From positions 1-52,829 of the forward strand of contig CALCRU010000015.1 in NCBI GenBank assembly GCA_937894335.1: 52,829 nt of DNA, given 5' to 3'. How positions within the stretch are numbered: position 1 is the first letter of the stretch; every line of letters begins with the position of its first letter. Origin of the DNA: an uncultured Treponema sp. (GTDB taxonomy: Bacteria; Spirochaetota; Spirochaetia; Treponematales; Treponemataceae). Below the pieces are notes generated by a model. It was not told the origin of the DNA. It did not search any database and saw only the letters and a program-made list of their open reading frames with translations. Below, in pieces: positions 1 to 8,482 of this stretch. The translations under genes were made by a program, and so were the position numbers.

Positions 1-12
1 TTTTGAGAAAAC

Positions 13-32
13 GCCTTTTTCAAGAAAACGGC
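13..32 (-). terminator. Possible weak terminator of the barrel gene
   Basis: An imperfect inverted repeat (GCC-T-TTTTC against GAAAA-C-GGC, one mismatch) lies just past the stop codon of the minus-strand gene, and a T-rich stretch follows on that strand. It could end the transcript, but the stem is short, so the call is tentative. Confidence 0.3.
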
Positions 33-39
33 TTGTTAA

Positions 40-807
40 TCAGCGTTTCCTTAAACTTTGCTGAACGCCAACAGTAATGCCAAGATACCTGCGGAAGGCT
101 TCACTTCCGTCATAGGCAGAAACCTGAGTCTCGTTCTCTGACACATTAAATTTAGTAGGTGTAAAATCCATGCTGTACTTTACGCCTGCCAGAATGGCCC
201 ACATTCCTGTTTTTCCCACATAGAATTTTGCATTTGCCTCGAACACCATGCCTACAAGAGGGAATATATCATCGTTGCCAAGGCTCATTACATCTGTCTG
301 TTCTTCCCCGTTAAGGTAAAGTGTCTGGTCGCCACCACCAAGGAATGCGAGGGAGAACTGGGGACCAACTCCAAGTTGAATGCCGAGCCATGAAAGGGGC
401 TTTATGTCAAGGGTAAAAAGTACGGGAATATCCATGGTTATCCAACCAAAGGGACTTTCAAGAGAATATGTCTGTCCCAGCTGGCTACCAGTAGCATTAA
501 GGTAATACCATGCATTAAAACCAACTCCAAATTCTGGCTGAATGCCCAAAGCCAGAGCCTCGCTTTTAAAAATGCCAAAATTTGCAAAAACCTGAAGGTT
601 TCCTCCTAAACCGCCGTTACTAACGGTCATATCCAGTGACTCCAAAGCCTGAGCGGTAGCATCCATATCGGACTTAAAGGCTCCATCGCCAAATGAAGAA
701 CCGACACTGGGAAGGTTAAAGCTACCCTTTACACCCATTGATAAATCAAGGGCAAAAGCCGCACTACCAACAGCAAGAGCTACCACAAAACACAATAATT
801 TTTTCAT
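40..807 (-). CDS. Secreted outer-membrane beta-barrel-like protein
   Basis: A 255-residue protein with a clear signal peptide (first ~19 residues, ending SAAFA). The rest alternates glycine/aromatic-rich strands (GVGFNAWYYL, IQLGVGPQFSLAF, AILAGVKYSMDF), as in outer-membrane barrels of the OmpA/PorT-like type. There is no lipobox cysteine. The start is supported by AAGGAG 8-10 bases upstream, and a promoter (TTGACA, 16-base spacer, TATAGT) lies at 839-866. It is divergent from asnS and appears monocistronic. The family was not recognised. A role as a surface or porin-like protein is inferred only from signal peptide and composition. Confidence 0.75.
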   Translation of the reverse strand: MKKLLCFVVALAVGSAAFALDLSMGVKGSFNLPSVGSSFGDGAFKSDMDATAQALESLDMTVSNGGLGGNLQVFANFGIFKSEALALGIQPEFGVGFNAWYYLNATGSQLGQTYSLESPFGWITMDIPVLFTLDIKPLSWLGIQLGVGPQFSLAFLGGGDQTLYLNGEEQTDVMSLGNDDIFPLVGMVFEANAKFYVGKTGMWAILAGVKYSMDFTPTKFNVSENETQVSAYDGSEAFRRYLGITVGVQQSLRKR

Positions 808-838
808 CTAAAATCTCCTTGCGGGACACCGCACAAAT

Positions 839-866
839 ACTATATAAAAAAAAAGCATTCTGTCAA
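839..866 (-). promoter_or_regulatory. Promoter of the barrel gene
   Basis: On the minus strand TTGACA (861-866) is followed after 16 bases by TATAGT (839-844). The spacer contains a run of nine T. The Shine-Dalgarno and ATG follow about 30 bases on. Confidence 0.55.
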
Positions 867-900
867 CAAGTGTTTCTGTACAGAGAAAGTTTTTAACTCA

Positions 901-928
901 TTGACCATATCCCCACATCTGTTATAAA
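901..928 (+). promoter_or_regulatory. Promoter of asnS, almost leaderless
   Basis: TTGACC (901-906), a 16-base spacer and TATAAA (923-928) lie directly before the asnS ATG at 939. The expected start point is only a few bases before the ATG, and no Shine-Dalgarno is present, so the mRNA should be leaderless or nearly so. Confidence 0.55.
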
Positions 929-938
929 ATGGTAGAAT

Positions 939-2402
939 ATGAAACCAGCATTAATTAAAGAACTGCTTACCTCTAATCCCGATGGTCGTGATGTTACCGT
1001 CTGCGGATGGGTAAGGACAAAAAGAGACTCAAAAAACCTTGTTTTCATTCAGGTAAATGACGGAAGTTGCTTTGCTTCCATTCAGCTTACATTTGACCGC
1101 TCGTCTCCTGCACAGGGAGCTGACGGTTCTGCAATAGAAGAAGCCTTAAAATCTGTAACTACGGGAGCCTCAGTTCGTGCGGAAGGTGCAATCATTCCAT
1201 CTCCTGCGAGCGGACAGTCTGTAGAAGTAACCCTTAAAAAACTTACCGTACTTGGTTCCTGCAACCCTGAAGAATATCCCCTGCAGAAAAAAAACATGAG
1301 CATGGAATACCTTAGGGAAAACGCCCACCTCCGTTCCAGAACAAACACTTTCGGTGCTGTATTCCGACTTAGAAGCCAAATGGCAATCGCCCTGCATACA
1401 TTCTTTCAGGAAAGGGGATTCGTCTACATCAACACACCAGAAATCACCTGTTCCGATGCGGAAGGTGCAGGAGAAATGTTCCAGGTAACCACACTTTCTC
1501 TAGAAAAAATTGCAGAGTTAGGCGTTAAGGCAGGTCAGAATGGCATGAAGATTGAGGACGCCCACAGAATAGTTGACTACAGCAAGGACTTCTTTGGAAA
1601 AAAGGCAAGCCTTACAGTAAGCGGTCAGCTTGAGGCGGAAACTCTTGCGACAGCCTTAAGCCGAGTCTACACCTTTGGTCCCACATTCCGTGCAGAAAAT
1701 TCCAACACACCCCGGCACTTAAGCGAGTTTTGGATGTGCGAACCCGAAATGGCATTCTTTGACCTTTTTGACGACATGGATTTGGAAGAAGAATTCCTTA
1801 AATACATGCTAAACTGGGCCCTTACAAAATGCAGAGAAGATATGGAGTTCTTTGAAAAGCGCATTCAGCCCGGAGTCATTGCCCAACTGCAGCATGTTGT
1901 TGACACACCCTTCAAGAGAATATCCTACACCGAAGCCGTTAGCGAACTTGAAAAATACAACGACAAGTTTGAATTCCCTATTTCATGGGGAAAGGAACTG
2001 CAGACCGAACACGAGCGCTACCTTACCGAACAGATTTACAAGTCGCCTGTCATGGTTTACAACTACCCTAGGGATGTAAAGGCCTTCTACATGAAGCAGA
2101 ACGAGCCTGACGAACAGGGACGCATTACCGTAAGAGCAGTTGATGTTCTTGTTCCCGGACTGGGAGAAATTACCGGTGGTTCCGAGCGAGAAGACAGTTA
2201 CGAAAAACTGCTGTCCACTTGCAAAGAGCGGGGCATGGATATGACAAACTATCAGTGGTATCTTGACCTTAGAAGATTCGGCACAGTACCCCATTCAGGC
2301 TTTGGATTGGGATTTGCACGACTTTTGCGCTACATTACAGGCATGGCAAACATACGCGATGTAATTCCTTATCCTAGGGCTCCGCGTTTAGCGGATTTTT
2401 AA
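939..2402 (+). CDS. asnS: Asparaginyl-tRNA synthetase
   Basis: Class II aminoacyl-tRNA synthetase that charges tRNA-Asn with asparagine using ATP, in the cytoplasm. The 487 residues begin with an OB-fold anticodon-binding domain (VTVCGWVRTKRDSKNLVFIQ, about residues 18-120). The catalytic core has motif 2 (FRAENSNTPRHLSEFWMCE) and motif 3 at the C terminus (GFGLGFARLLRYITGMANIR). An insertion around residues 190-225 is usual for longer bacterial AsnRS. The ATG follows a -10 box by ten bases and has no ribosome binding site. The last codons and stop form the left arm and loop of a strong hairpin (2384-2419). It heads a plus-strand run with the PilZ, BrkB, pyrG and guaA genes. Confidence 0.95.
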   Translation: MKPALIKELLTSNPDGRDVTVCGWVRTKRDSKNLVFIQVNDGSCFASIQLTFDRSSPAQGADGSAIEEALKSVTTGASVRAEGAIIPSPASGQSVEVTLKKLTVLGSCNPEEYPLQKKNMSMEYLRENAHLRSRTNTFGAVFRLRSQMAIALHTFFQERGFVYINTPEITCSDAEGAGEMFQVTTLSLEKIAELGVKAGQNGMKIEDAHRIVDYSKDFFGKKASLTVSGQLEAETLATALSRVYTFGPTFRAENSNTPRHLSEFWMCEPEMAFFDLFDDMDLEEEFLKYMLNWALTKCREDMEFFEKRIQPGVIAQLQHVVDTPFKRISYTEAVSELEKYNDKFEFPISWGKELQTEHERYLTEQIYKSPVMVYNYPRDVKAFYMKQNEPDEQGRITVRAVDVLVPGLGEITGGSEREDSYEKLLSTCKERGMDMTNYQWYLDLRRFGTVPHSGFGLGFARLLRYITGMANIRDVIPYPRAPRLADF

Positions 2403-2452
2403 TAAAATCCGCTAAGCGCAACGAGAATTTTTTACTTCGTAAAAAATTCTCG
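2384..2452 (+). repeat. Tandem hairpin pair over the asnS stop codon
   Basis: Hairpin 1: the last codons of asnS (2384-2399) pair with 2404-2419 (16 bp with one G-T); the stop codon TAA sits in the four-base loop. Hairpin 2: CGAGAATTTTTTAC (2422-2435) pairs perfectly with 2439-2452 around a TTC loop. No T tract follows either, so these are not standard intrinsic terminators. They belong to a recurring gene-end hairpin pattern seen after guaA, metQ, fusA, the DEAD-box gene and the response regulator. Confidence 0.7.
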
Positions 2453-2490
2453 CAGGGTAAGATGTAGTTTTTTGTAAGGAGGAACAAAAT

Positions 2491-3549
2491 ATGTCAGATG
2501 AAAACTCAGCTAAGAAGAAAGACCTGAACCTTGGCAGAAAGATTTTCTTTCTTGACCCTCCCTACAACTTTGTAAAGAAAAATCTGGCAACATTGCGAAT
2601 GCTTGAGTACGAAGTTTACATCGTTGCAGACTACAAGAACATGAAGACCATCCTTTCGCTCTACCCCGATTCAATTCTCTACATCTATGTCGACACAATT
2701 CTAAGCCGGAGAGCATGGCTCAACTTTATCATTTCAATCCAGCACACGCCAGAACTTGCCGCTACAAAAATCGGAATCTTTACAAAGGGACTTACAGACT
2801 CTCAGCAGGACGACTTCCTTAAGAATGCAAAAATAGAATGCGGACTAATTCTTCTTCAAGGAGCCGATGATGCCATAACAGGAGCCTTTATAGAGCAGCT
2901 GAACGAAAACAATGCAAAAGGCGTAAGAAAATATGTTCGCGCGGAATGCAGCCACATAAAGGCAGCCCAGCTTTTCATAGAAATAGACGGAAAAATGACA
3001 ACCCTGCAGTGCATGGACATTTCTTCCGTAGGTTGCGCCGTTCAGGTACCAAAAGGATTTCCCGGACACCTTGAAAAGAACATGCTCATTAGGGACGCCT
3101 CACTCCAACTGCACCACGGAATCCATGTTGACCTGCTCTGCTTTGCCACCAGCCAGGGAACGGAATTTGACACGGCAGTCTTTCTCTTTGTACAGGCTTC
3201 TGCAAATGCAAAAAATGCAATCAGGGAATACATTCACATTCTTCTGCAGAAGGCTTTGAACGAATCCATAGAAAAGGCCAATCCCGACAACATGAACTAC
3301 AACCTTCCCCTTTCAAAGATTCTTGAATACCACGAAAAGCCAAAGGACGAAAAGGAAGGCGAAAAGAAGGAAGGCGAGAAAAAAGACGGAGAAAGCAAGG
3401 AAGAGAAAAAAGAAGAAGGAAAGGAAGAAAATTCCCAAGCCTCAACCGAAAGCGACGGGCAGAAAGAAGAACAATCCAAGTCAGCAAAAAGCGAAGACGC
3501 TCCAAAGGAAGAAGCTGAGCCAAACACAGACAATGAAAAAGCAAACTAA
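2491..3549 (+). CDS. PilZ-domain protein, probable c-di-GMP receptor
   Basis: 352 residues. The first ~140 form an uncharacterised, possibly receiver-like fold (EVYIVADYKN, SILYIYVDT). They are followed by a PilZ domain carrying both c-di-GMP contact motifs: RxxxR (RKYVR, residues 146-150) and DxSxxG (DISSVG, 176-181). The tail from ~290 is a long Lys/Glu-rich, low-complexity stretch, probably disordered. An AAGGAGG Shine-Dalgarno lies before the ATG. Its last 17 bases overlap the start of the membrane protein behind it, indicating translational coupling. It probably passes c-di-GMP level to a partner, possibly that membrane protein; the partner is inferred from overlap only. Confidence 0.85.
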   Translation: MSDENSAKKKDLNLGRKIFFLDPPYNFVKKNLATLRMLEYEVYIVADYKNMKTILSLYPDSILYIYVDTILSRRAWLNFIISIQHTPELAATKIGIFTKGLTDSQQDDFLKNAKIECGLILLQGADDAITGAFIEQLNENNAKGVRKYVRAECSHIKAAQLFIEIDGKMTTLQCMDISSVGCAVQVPKGFPGHLEKNMLIRDASLQLHHGIHVDLLCFATSQGTEFDTAVFLFVQASANAKNAIREYIHILLQKALNESIEKANPDNMNYNLPLSKILEYHEKPKDEKEGEKKEGEKKDGESKEEKKEEGKEENSQASTESDGQKEEQSKSAKSEDAPKEEAEPNTDNEKAN

Positions 3550-4858
3550 ATCAGGCGAGCAGGCAAAGGTTCCCCACAAAATTTCCTTTATAACTTTCCT
3601 GCAGTCGGTATACCTTACCGTAACATATTCTCTTTCAAACGACATTCTTTCGTATGCATCATCCTGCGCATTCGGCTTTCTGTTTTCGCTAATTCCAACA
3701 GTAATGATGGTACTTGTAATCCTCATGCAGATTTTTCACGCCTCTCCAGACATTCTGTTTGCATTTCTTGAGCGCTACGAATTTTTCATAGATTTTTTTA
3801 GCACAGAAAATCTGCGTACTTCCATTTCACAGCTTTCGGGATTTGGAATTTTTGAATTTGTAATTGCAATAGCAATCATCATGATGGCAAGAAGATTTTT
3901 TTCTTCGGTTAACAAGGGACTAAACGCAATTTTTAAAGAGGCAGTGCAACCTCAGCCCATCGTAAGGCAAATCCTTATTTTTGCAGGAGAGGCCGTCATC
4001 ATAATCATCATATCAATATTTGTGGCAACTGTTGGACTTTTGCGAGCAGTCATGCGCATGCCCTACTTTGAGCCTTTTCTTTCACAGTTTTCAGAACTTA
4101 TTCTTGCCCTTACAGAACGGCTTACCACAACCCTTCCCAATGTGCTCATTTTTATTGCCTCCATGGTCTGCTACAAAGTTTGGAGCAGAACAAAACCTTC
4201 TTGGTTCATATGCGCACTGGCTTCTGCCGCATGCACCTTTATCTTTTGGGCATTTACAAAACTTACCGGACTTTTTATAAACATGACCAACATGAACATT
4301 GTGTACGGAGTCTTAAGCAATGCAATCGTGCTTCTTCTTGAAGTGCATGTCTTCTTCATGCTCTTGCTTTTCTTTGGTCAGTACATTTTTGTCTTTCAAT
4401 TTTTTGACACACTCCTTCTTGCGGAACTGTACACTCTTCCCTCTTACGAAGACACGAAAATTTCATCTTCAGTAAGACGGGCTCTTCTTATTCGACCTGA
4501 CTATCTTTTGCAGAATGAAAAATCAAGAACAGTATTTGAACGGGGAGACCGCATCTTTAGCGCAGGAGACACGGGAAGGGATTTGTTTTACATTGTAAGA
4601 GGCACTGTTCAGATTCAGGGCAAGACCAGAATCGTGTACCAGGAGGCAGGTTCATTCTTTGGGGAAGAAGCATGCATTCTTGGCGAAAACAGAACTAGCA
4701 CGGCAACCGCAGCAACAGAAGTCCTCATCGTAAAAATCAGCGAAGAAACATTCCTTTCACTTCTCGAAAAAAATCCAGAGGCAAGCACAAGAGCGCTTTC
4801 AAAAGTGAGTAGCTACTTTGCCAAATTTTATGGACGAACATCTGAATATCAGATATAA
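3533..4858 (+). CDS. YihY/BrkB-family membrane protein with C-terminal cyclic-nucleotide-binding domain
   Basis: 441 residues from the ATG at 3533. This start was chosen because upstream in-frame sequence only reads the low-complexity tail of the PilZ gene in another frame. Residues ~20-310 have six or so hydrophobic segments and the YihY/BrkB (formerly 'ribonuclease BN') look: an ILSYASSCAFGFLFSLIP entry, later ARRFFSSVNKGLNAIF, then several transmembrane helices. Residues ~335-430 form a cNMP-binding domain with the phosphate-binding cassette FFGEEACILGENRTSTATA, keeping the Glu and Arg that hold the cyclic phosphate. It overlaps the PilZ gene by 17 bases. The fusion suggests a membrane protein gated or tuned by a cyclic nucleotide; the transported substrate is unknown. 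Confidence 0.85.
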   Translation: MKKQTKSGEQAKVPHKISFITFLQSVYLTVTYSLSNDILSYASSCAFGFLFSLIPTVMMVLVILMQIFHASPDILFAFLERYEFFIDFFSTENLRTSISQLSGFGIFEFVIAIAIIMMARRFFSSVNKGLNAIFKEAVQPQPIVRQILIFAGEAVIIIIISIFVATVGLLRAVMRMPYFEPFLSQFSELILALTERLTTTLPNVLIFIASMVCYKVWSRTKPSWFICALASAACTFIFWAFTKLTGLFINMTNMNIVYGVLSNAIVLLLEVHVFFMLLLFFGQYIFVFQFFDTLLLAELYTLPSYEDTKISSSVRRALLIRPDYLLQNEKSRTVFERGDRIFSAGDTGRDLFYIVRGTVQIQGKTRIVYQEAGSFFGEEACILGENRTSTATAATEVLIVKISEETFLSLLEKNPEASTRALSKVSSYFAKFYGRTSEYQI

Positions 4859-4888
4859 TAAACAGTAATTTTATAAGGAAAAAAACTT

Positions 4889-6493
4889 ATGACTAAATAT
4901 ATTTTTGTAACAGGCGGAGTTGTAAGCGGACTTGGAAAAGGAATTGCTGCCGCCTCTATAGGACTTATTTTAAAAAGTTACGGACTTAAAGTTGTAAACC
5001 AGAAATTCGATCCATACCTTAACATAGATCCGGGAACAATGAATCCACTGCAACACGGAGAAGTTTTTGTTACCGACGATGGCGCCGAAACAGACTTGGA
5101 CTTAGGTCACTACGAACGCTTTACCGATGCCGTACTTTCTCAAAGCAACAATACAACCAGTGGTCGTGTTTACGAAACTGTTTTGCGTAATGAACGCGAA
5201 GGAAAGTATCAAGGCGGAACTGTTCAAGTTATTCCGAATGTAACCGACGAAATTTTACGCCGCATGTTACTTTCAACCAAAGAAACAAATGCCGATGTAA
5301 TCATTACTGAAATTGGCGGAACTGTAGGCGACATTGAATCACTTCCTTTTATCGAAGCAATCAGACAGATAAAATATCAGGTGGGAGAAGAAAACTGCTG
5401 TTACATTCACCTTACCCTCATTCCCTACATGGAAAAGGCACAGGCTTTAAAGACAAAACCAACCCAACATTCCGTAAAAGAACTTCAGGCACTTGGCATT
5501 CAGCCCAACATTGTCATGCTCAGGACAGAAGTAAGGCTTGACGAAGCCACAAAAGACAAAATTGCACTCTTCTGCAATGTGGAAAGCGATTCAGTAATTC
5601 AGAACCTTAACGCAAAAAGCATTTACGAAGTTCCCCTTAACATGGAAAAGGAAGGACTGGGAAAGGCAGTCTGCAAAGCACTAAACATTAAGAATGCAGA
5701 AGCTCATCTTGAAGACTGGGCAAAAATGGTAAGCGTCTTTGAAAATCCCAAACGAAATGTAAACATTGCACTTGTAGGAAAATATGTAGACCTACACGAC
5801 GCATATCTTTCTGTAGTTGAAAGCCTCATACACGGAGGAATTGCAAACGAAGCGTCAGTTACCATTGACTGGGTAGACAGTGAAACTTTGGAAAGCGATG
5901 AAGTTGTAAAGGAAAGACTTAAGAATGCAGACGGAATAATTGTTCCCGGCGGATTCGGTTCCCGTGGAATAGAAGGAATGATTCGTACCGCAAAGTACGC
6001 CCGTACAAACAAAGTTCCATACTTTGGCATTTGCCTTGGCATGCAGATTGTGGTAATTGAATACGCAAGAAATGTTCTAGGCTGGACCGATGCACACTCT
6101 ACAGAAATTAATCCAGACACGACACACCCCGTCATAGACCTTATGCCTGACCAGAACGGAAAAATTCTTGGAGGCACACTACGCCTTGGAAAATTTGAAT
6201 GCAGGGTTGCAGATGGAACACTTACAAAAAAGGCTTACGGTAGCAACACTGTATGGGAACGCCACCGCCACCGTTACGAGTTTAACAACACCTACCGCGA
6301 GGATTTAAAAAATGCCGGACTCGTAATTGCCGGTGTAAATCCAGAGCGCGACCTTGTAGAAATTGTGGAAGTTCCAAATCATCCTTGGATGCTGGGCGGA
6401 CAGTTTCATCCAGAATTTAAAAGCAGACCCAATAAAGCAGGACCTCTGTTCAGAGACTTCATAAAGGCAAGCATAGAAAATTCGTCAAAATAA
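4889..6493 (+). CDS. pyrG: CTP synthase
   Basis: Makes CTP from UTP, ATP and glutamine in the cytoplasm. The 534 residues fit the family length. The N-terminal synthetase domain opens with KYIFVTGGVVSGLGKGIAAA (P-loop). The C-terminal class I glutamine amidotransferase domain carries the nucleophile Cys382 in FGICLGMQ and the His-Glu pair in HPEFKSRP. The start follows a TAAGGA Shine-Dalgarno. It sits 30 bases after the membrane-protein gene and 10 bases before guaA, so two glutamine-dependent nucleotide amidations are co-transcribed. Confidence 0.97.
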   Translation: MTKYIFVTGGVVSGLGKGIAAASIGLILKSYGLKVVNQKFDPYLNIDPGTMNPLQHGEVFVTDDGAETDLDLGHYERFTDAVLSQSNNTTSGRVYETVLRNEREGKYQGGTVQVIPNVTDEILRRMLLSTKETNADVIITEIGGTVGDIESLPFIEAIRQIKYQVGEENCCYIHLTLIPYMEKAQALKTKPTQHSVKELQALGIQPNIVMLRTEVRLDEATKDKIALFCNVESDSVIQNLNAKSIYEVPLNMEKEGLGKAVCKALNIKNAEAHLEDWAKMVSVFENPKRNVNIALVGKYVDLHDAYLSVVESLIHGGIANEASVTIDWVDSETLESDEVVKERLKNADGIIVPGGFGSRGIEGMIRTAKYARTNKVPYFGICLGMQIVVIEYARNVLGWTDAHSTEINPDTTHPVIDLMPDQNGKILGGTLRLGKFECRVADGTLTKKAYGSNTVWERHRHRYEFNNTYREDLKNAGLVIAGVNPERDLVEIVEVPNHPWMLGGQFHPEFKSRPNKAGPLFRDFIKASIENSSK

Positions 6494-6503
6494 GGAGCAG
6501 AAC

Positions 6504-8387
6504 ATGCAAAGAGATAAAATTACCGTACTAGATTTTGGAAGTCAATACGCTCACCTGATTGCAAAAAGATTCCGCATGTTGGGATACTATTCAGAAATCG
6601 CACTTCCCTCGGCAGACATTAGTTCACTGGAAGGCTCCAAAGGAATTGTGTTTTCGGGAGGACCCGCTTCCGTTTACGAAGAAGATGTTCCAGAATTTAA
6701 CGATAAGATTCTTTCCCTTGACATACCCATCTTGGGGCTTTGCTACGGACATCACCTTATGGCAAAGAGTTACGGAGGCACTGTAGGGAAAGCCCCTGTT
6801 GGTGAATTTGGAATTGCACACCTTGAAAAAACAGAAGCAGGAAAATCAAGCGAACTTCTTAACGGCGTAGACGACACCACTCAGGTTTGGATGAGCCATC
6901 AGGACGGAGTTCTAAAACTTGCACCAGGCTTTGAAGTCATAGGAAGCACAAAAGACTGTCCCTATGCAGCACTACAAGATTTAAAACGCAAACGATTTAG
7001 TCTTCAATGTCACTGCGAAGTAAAGGACACACCCGAAGGAAATAAAATCTTTGAAAACTTTGCCAGCACCATCTGCGGAATGAAAAAGAACTGGGACGAA
7101 GACACAGTACTCAACCACATTCTGGAAGGAATAAAAGAAGATGCAAAAGATAAAAATGTTCTTTTGTTCTTAAGTGGTGGTGTTGATTCAACAGTTGCAT
7201 TCGCACTTTTAAACAAGGCGCTAGGTCAAGACAGGGTGCTGGGGCTTCACATAGACAACGGCTTTATGCGGAAGAACGAAAGCGCACAGGTTGCAGAAGC
7301 TTACCACTCACACGGATTTACAAACTTTATTGTAGAAGATGCAAGCGAAAGTTTTTTAAAGGCTGTTGAAGGACTTACCGACCCTCAGAAAAAACGCATG
7401 GCAGTTGGCGAAAACTTTATAACAGTAAGAAACGAAGTTGTTGCAAGACAGAAACTTGACGAAGACAAATGGATGCTTGCACAAGGAACTTTGTATCCCG
7501 ACATTATTGAAAGTGGTGGAACAAAAAATTCCCATGTAATAAAAACCCACCACAACCGCGTAGACGGAATTCAAAAGCTGATTGCAAAGGGACTGATTAT
7601 AGAACCCCTCAAGGATTTGTACAAGGACGAAGTTCGTGCCATAGGAAAAAAACTGGGACTTGAAGACGATCTTGTTATGCGACATCCCTTCCCTGGTCCT
7701 GGATTGAGCATAAATGTACTTTGCAGCGATGGAAAATTTTCTGATGCAGACAAAGACGAATTTGAAAAGGCAAAGAAAGAACTTGACGGCATAAGACTTG
7801 ACATGTTCTGCGAGCATTGTTCACAAAACCTTAGCCGCTATGTGCTTCCTGTTCGTTCAGTAGGAGTACAGGGCGACTTTAGAACATACCGTTTTCCTGC
7901 AGTACTGGACTTTGGCGACGAAGGTCAGGGATTTTCCCACTTACCAAAAAAATGGGAAAAACTTGAAGCGGCATCAAGCGCAATTACCAACAATTCAAAA
8001 TACATAAACCGCTGCATAATCCGCCTGTATCAGAATCCGTCTTTAAAGAACGAAGACTTTTCTTTGCAGGAAGGCTACTGCACAAAAGACCGGTTGGATC
8101 AAATACGGGAAGCTGACAACATAATGCTTACCGCCCTGCACAAGAACGGCTGGTACACAAAAGTATTCCAGCATCTTACTATAAACTTGCCCTACGCAAG
8201 CAAAAAAGAACACTGTAGTATTGTATTAAGACCATTATGTTCTGAAGATGTTATGACAGCACGCTTTGCATGGTTACCGCAAGATTTGCTGACGGCAATA
8301 GTAAGCGACATTGCAGCCCTACCCTACATAGACGCAGTCTTCTACGACTTAAGCAACAAACCCCCTGCAACATTTGGATGGGAGTGA
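6504..8387 (+). CDS. guaA: GMP synthase (glutamine-hydrolysing), long form
   Basis: Converts XMP to GMP with ATP and glutamine. The 627 residues start with a class I amidotransferase domain (nucleophile Cys80 in GLCYGHH) followed by an ATP-pyrophosphatase domain with the SGGVDS P-loop at 224-229. The C-terminal dimerisation part is about 100 residues longer than in the usual ~520-residue bacterial enzyme and ends TFGWE. The extra length lies between HPFPGPGLSI and the end, resembling the extended dimerisation region of eukaryotic-type GMP synthases (inference from length and position). An AAGGAG Shine-Dalgarno precedes the ATG. The stop codon lies in the left arm of a 13-bp hairpin. Confidence 0.95.
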   Translation: MQRDKITVLDFGSQYAHLIAKRFRMLGYYSEIALPSADISSLEGSKGIVFSGGPASVYEEDVPEFNDKILSLDIPILGLCYGHHLMAKSYGGTVGKAPVGEFGIAHLEKTEAGKSSELLNGVDDTTQVWMSHQDGVLKLAPGFEVIGSTKDCPYAALQDLKRKRFSLQCHCEVKDTPEGNKIFENFASTICGMKKNWDEDTVLNHILEGIKEDAKDKNVLLFLSGGVDSTVAFALLNKALGQDRVLGLHIDNGFMRKNESAQVAEAYHSHGFTNFIVEDASESFLKAVEGLTDPQKKRMAVGENFITVRNEVVARQKLDEDKWMLAQGTLYPDIIESGGTKNSHVIKTHHNRVDGIQKLIAKGLIIEPLKDLYKDEVRAIGKKLGLEDDLVMRHPFPGPGLSINVLCSDGKFSDADKDEFEKAKKELDGIRLDMFCEHCSQNLSRYVLPVRSVGVQGDFRTYRFPAVLDFGDEGQGFSHLPKKWEKLEAASSAITNNSKYINRCIIRLYQNPSLKNEDFSLQEGYCTKDRLDQIREADNIMLTALHKNGWYTKVFQHLTINLPYASKKEHCSIVLRPLCSEDVMTARFAWLPQDLLTAIVSDIAALPYIDAVFYDLSNKPPATFGWE

Positions 8388-8413
8388 AAATCGGCTCCTG
8401 CCGATTTTCACTC
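8382..8413 (+). repeat. Stop-codon-spanning hairpin after guaA
   Basis: GAGTGAAAATCGG (8382-8394), which contains the guaA stop TGA, pairs perfectly with 8401-8413 around the loop CTCCTG. No T run follows. It has the same architecture as the hairpins after metQ, fusA and the DEAD-box gene, but no second hairpin is seen here. Confidence 0.7.
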
Positions 8414-8482
8414 GTATATTGACCATACAAAAAAAAGTATACTATTTTCTTAACCTCTTTAGGGGTTAAGGAGACATTGTAT

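Noticed and set aside
3323..3532. Upstream extension of the BrkB/YihY gene into the PilZ gene
   Set aside because: It only reads the Lys/Glu-rich tail of the PilZ gene in another frame (very Lys/Arg-rich product). The ATG at 3533 starts the conserved domain.
5704..6177. 157-residue minus-strand reading frame inside pyrG
   Set aside because: It lies entirely within a certain gene, has no recognisable domain and mirrors its codon pattern.
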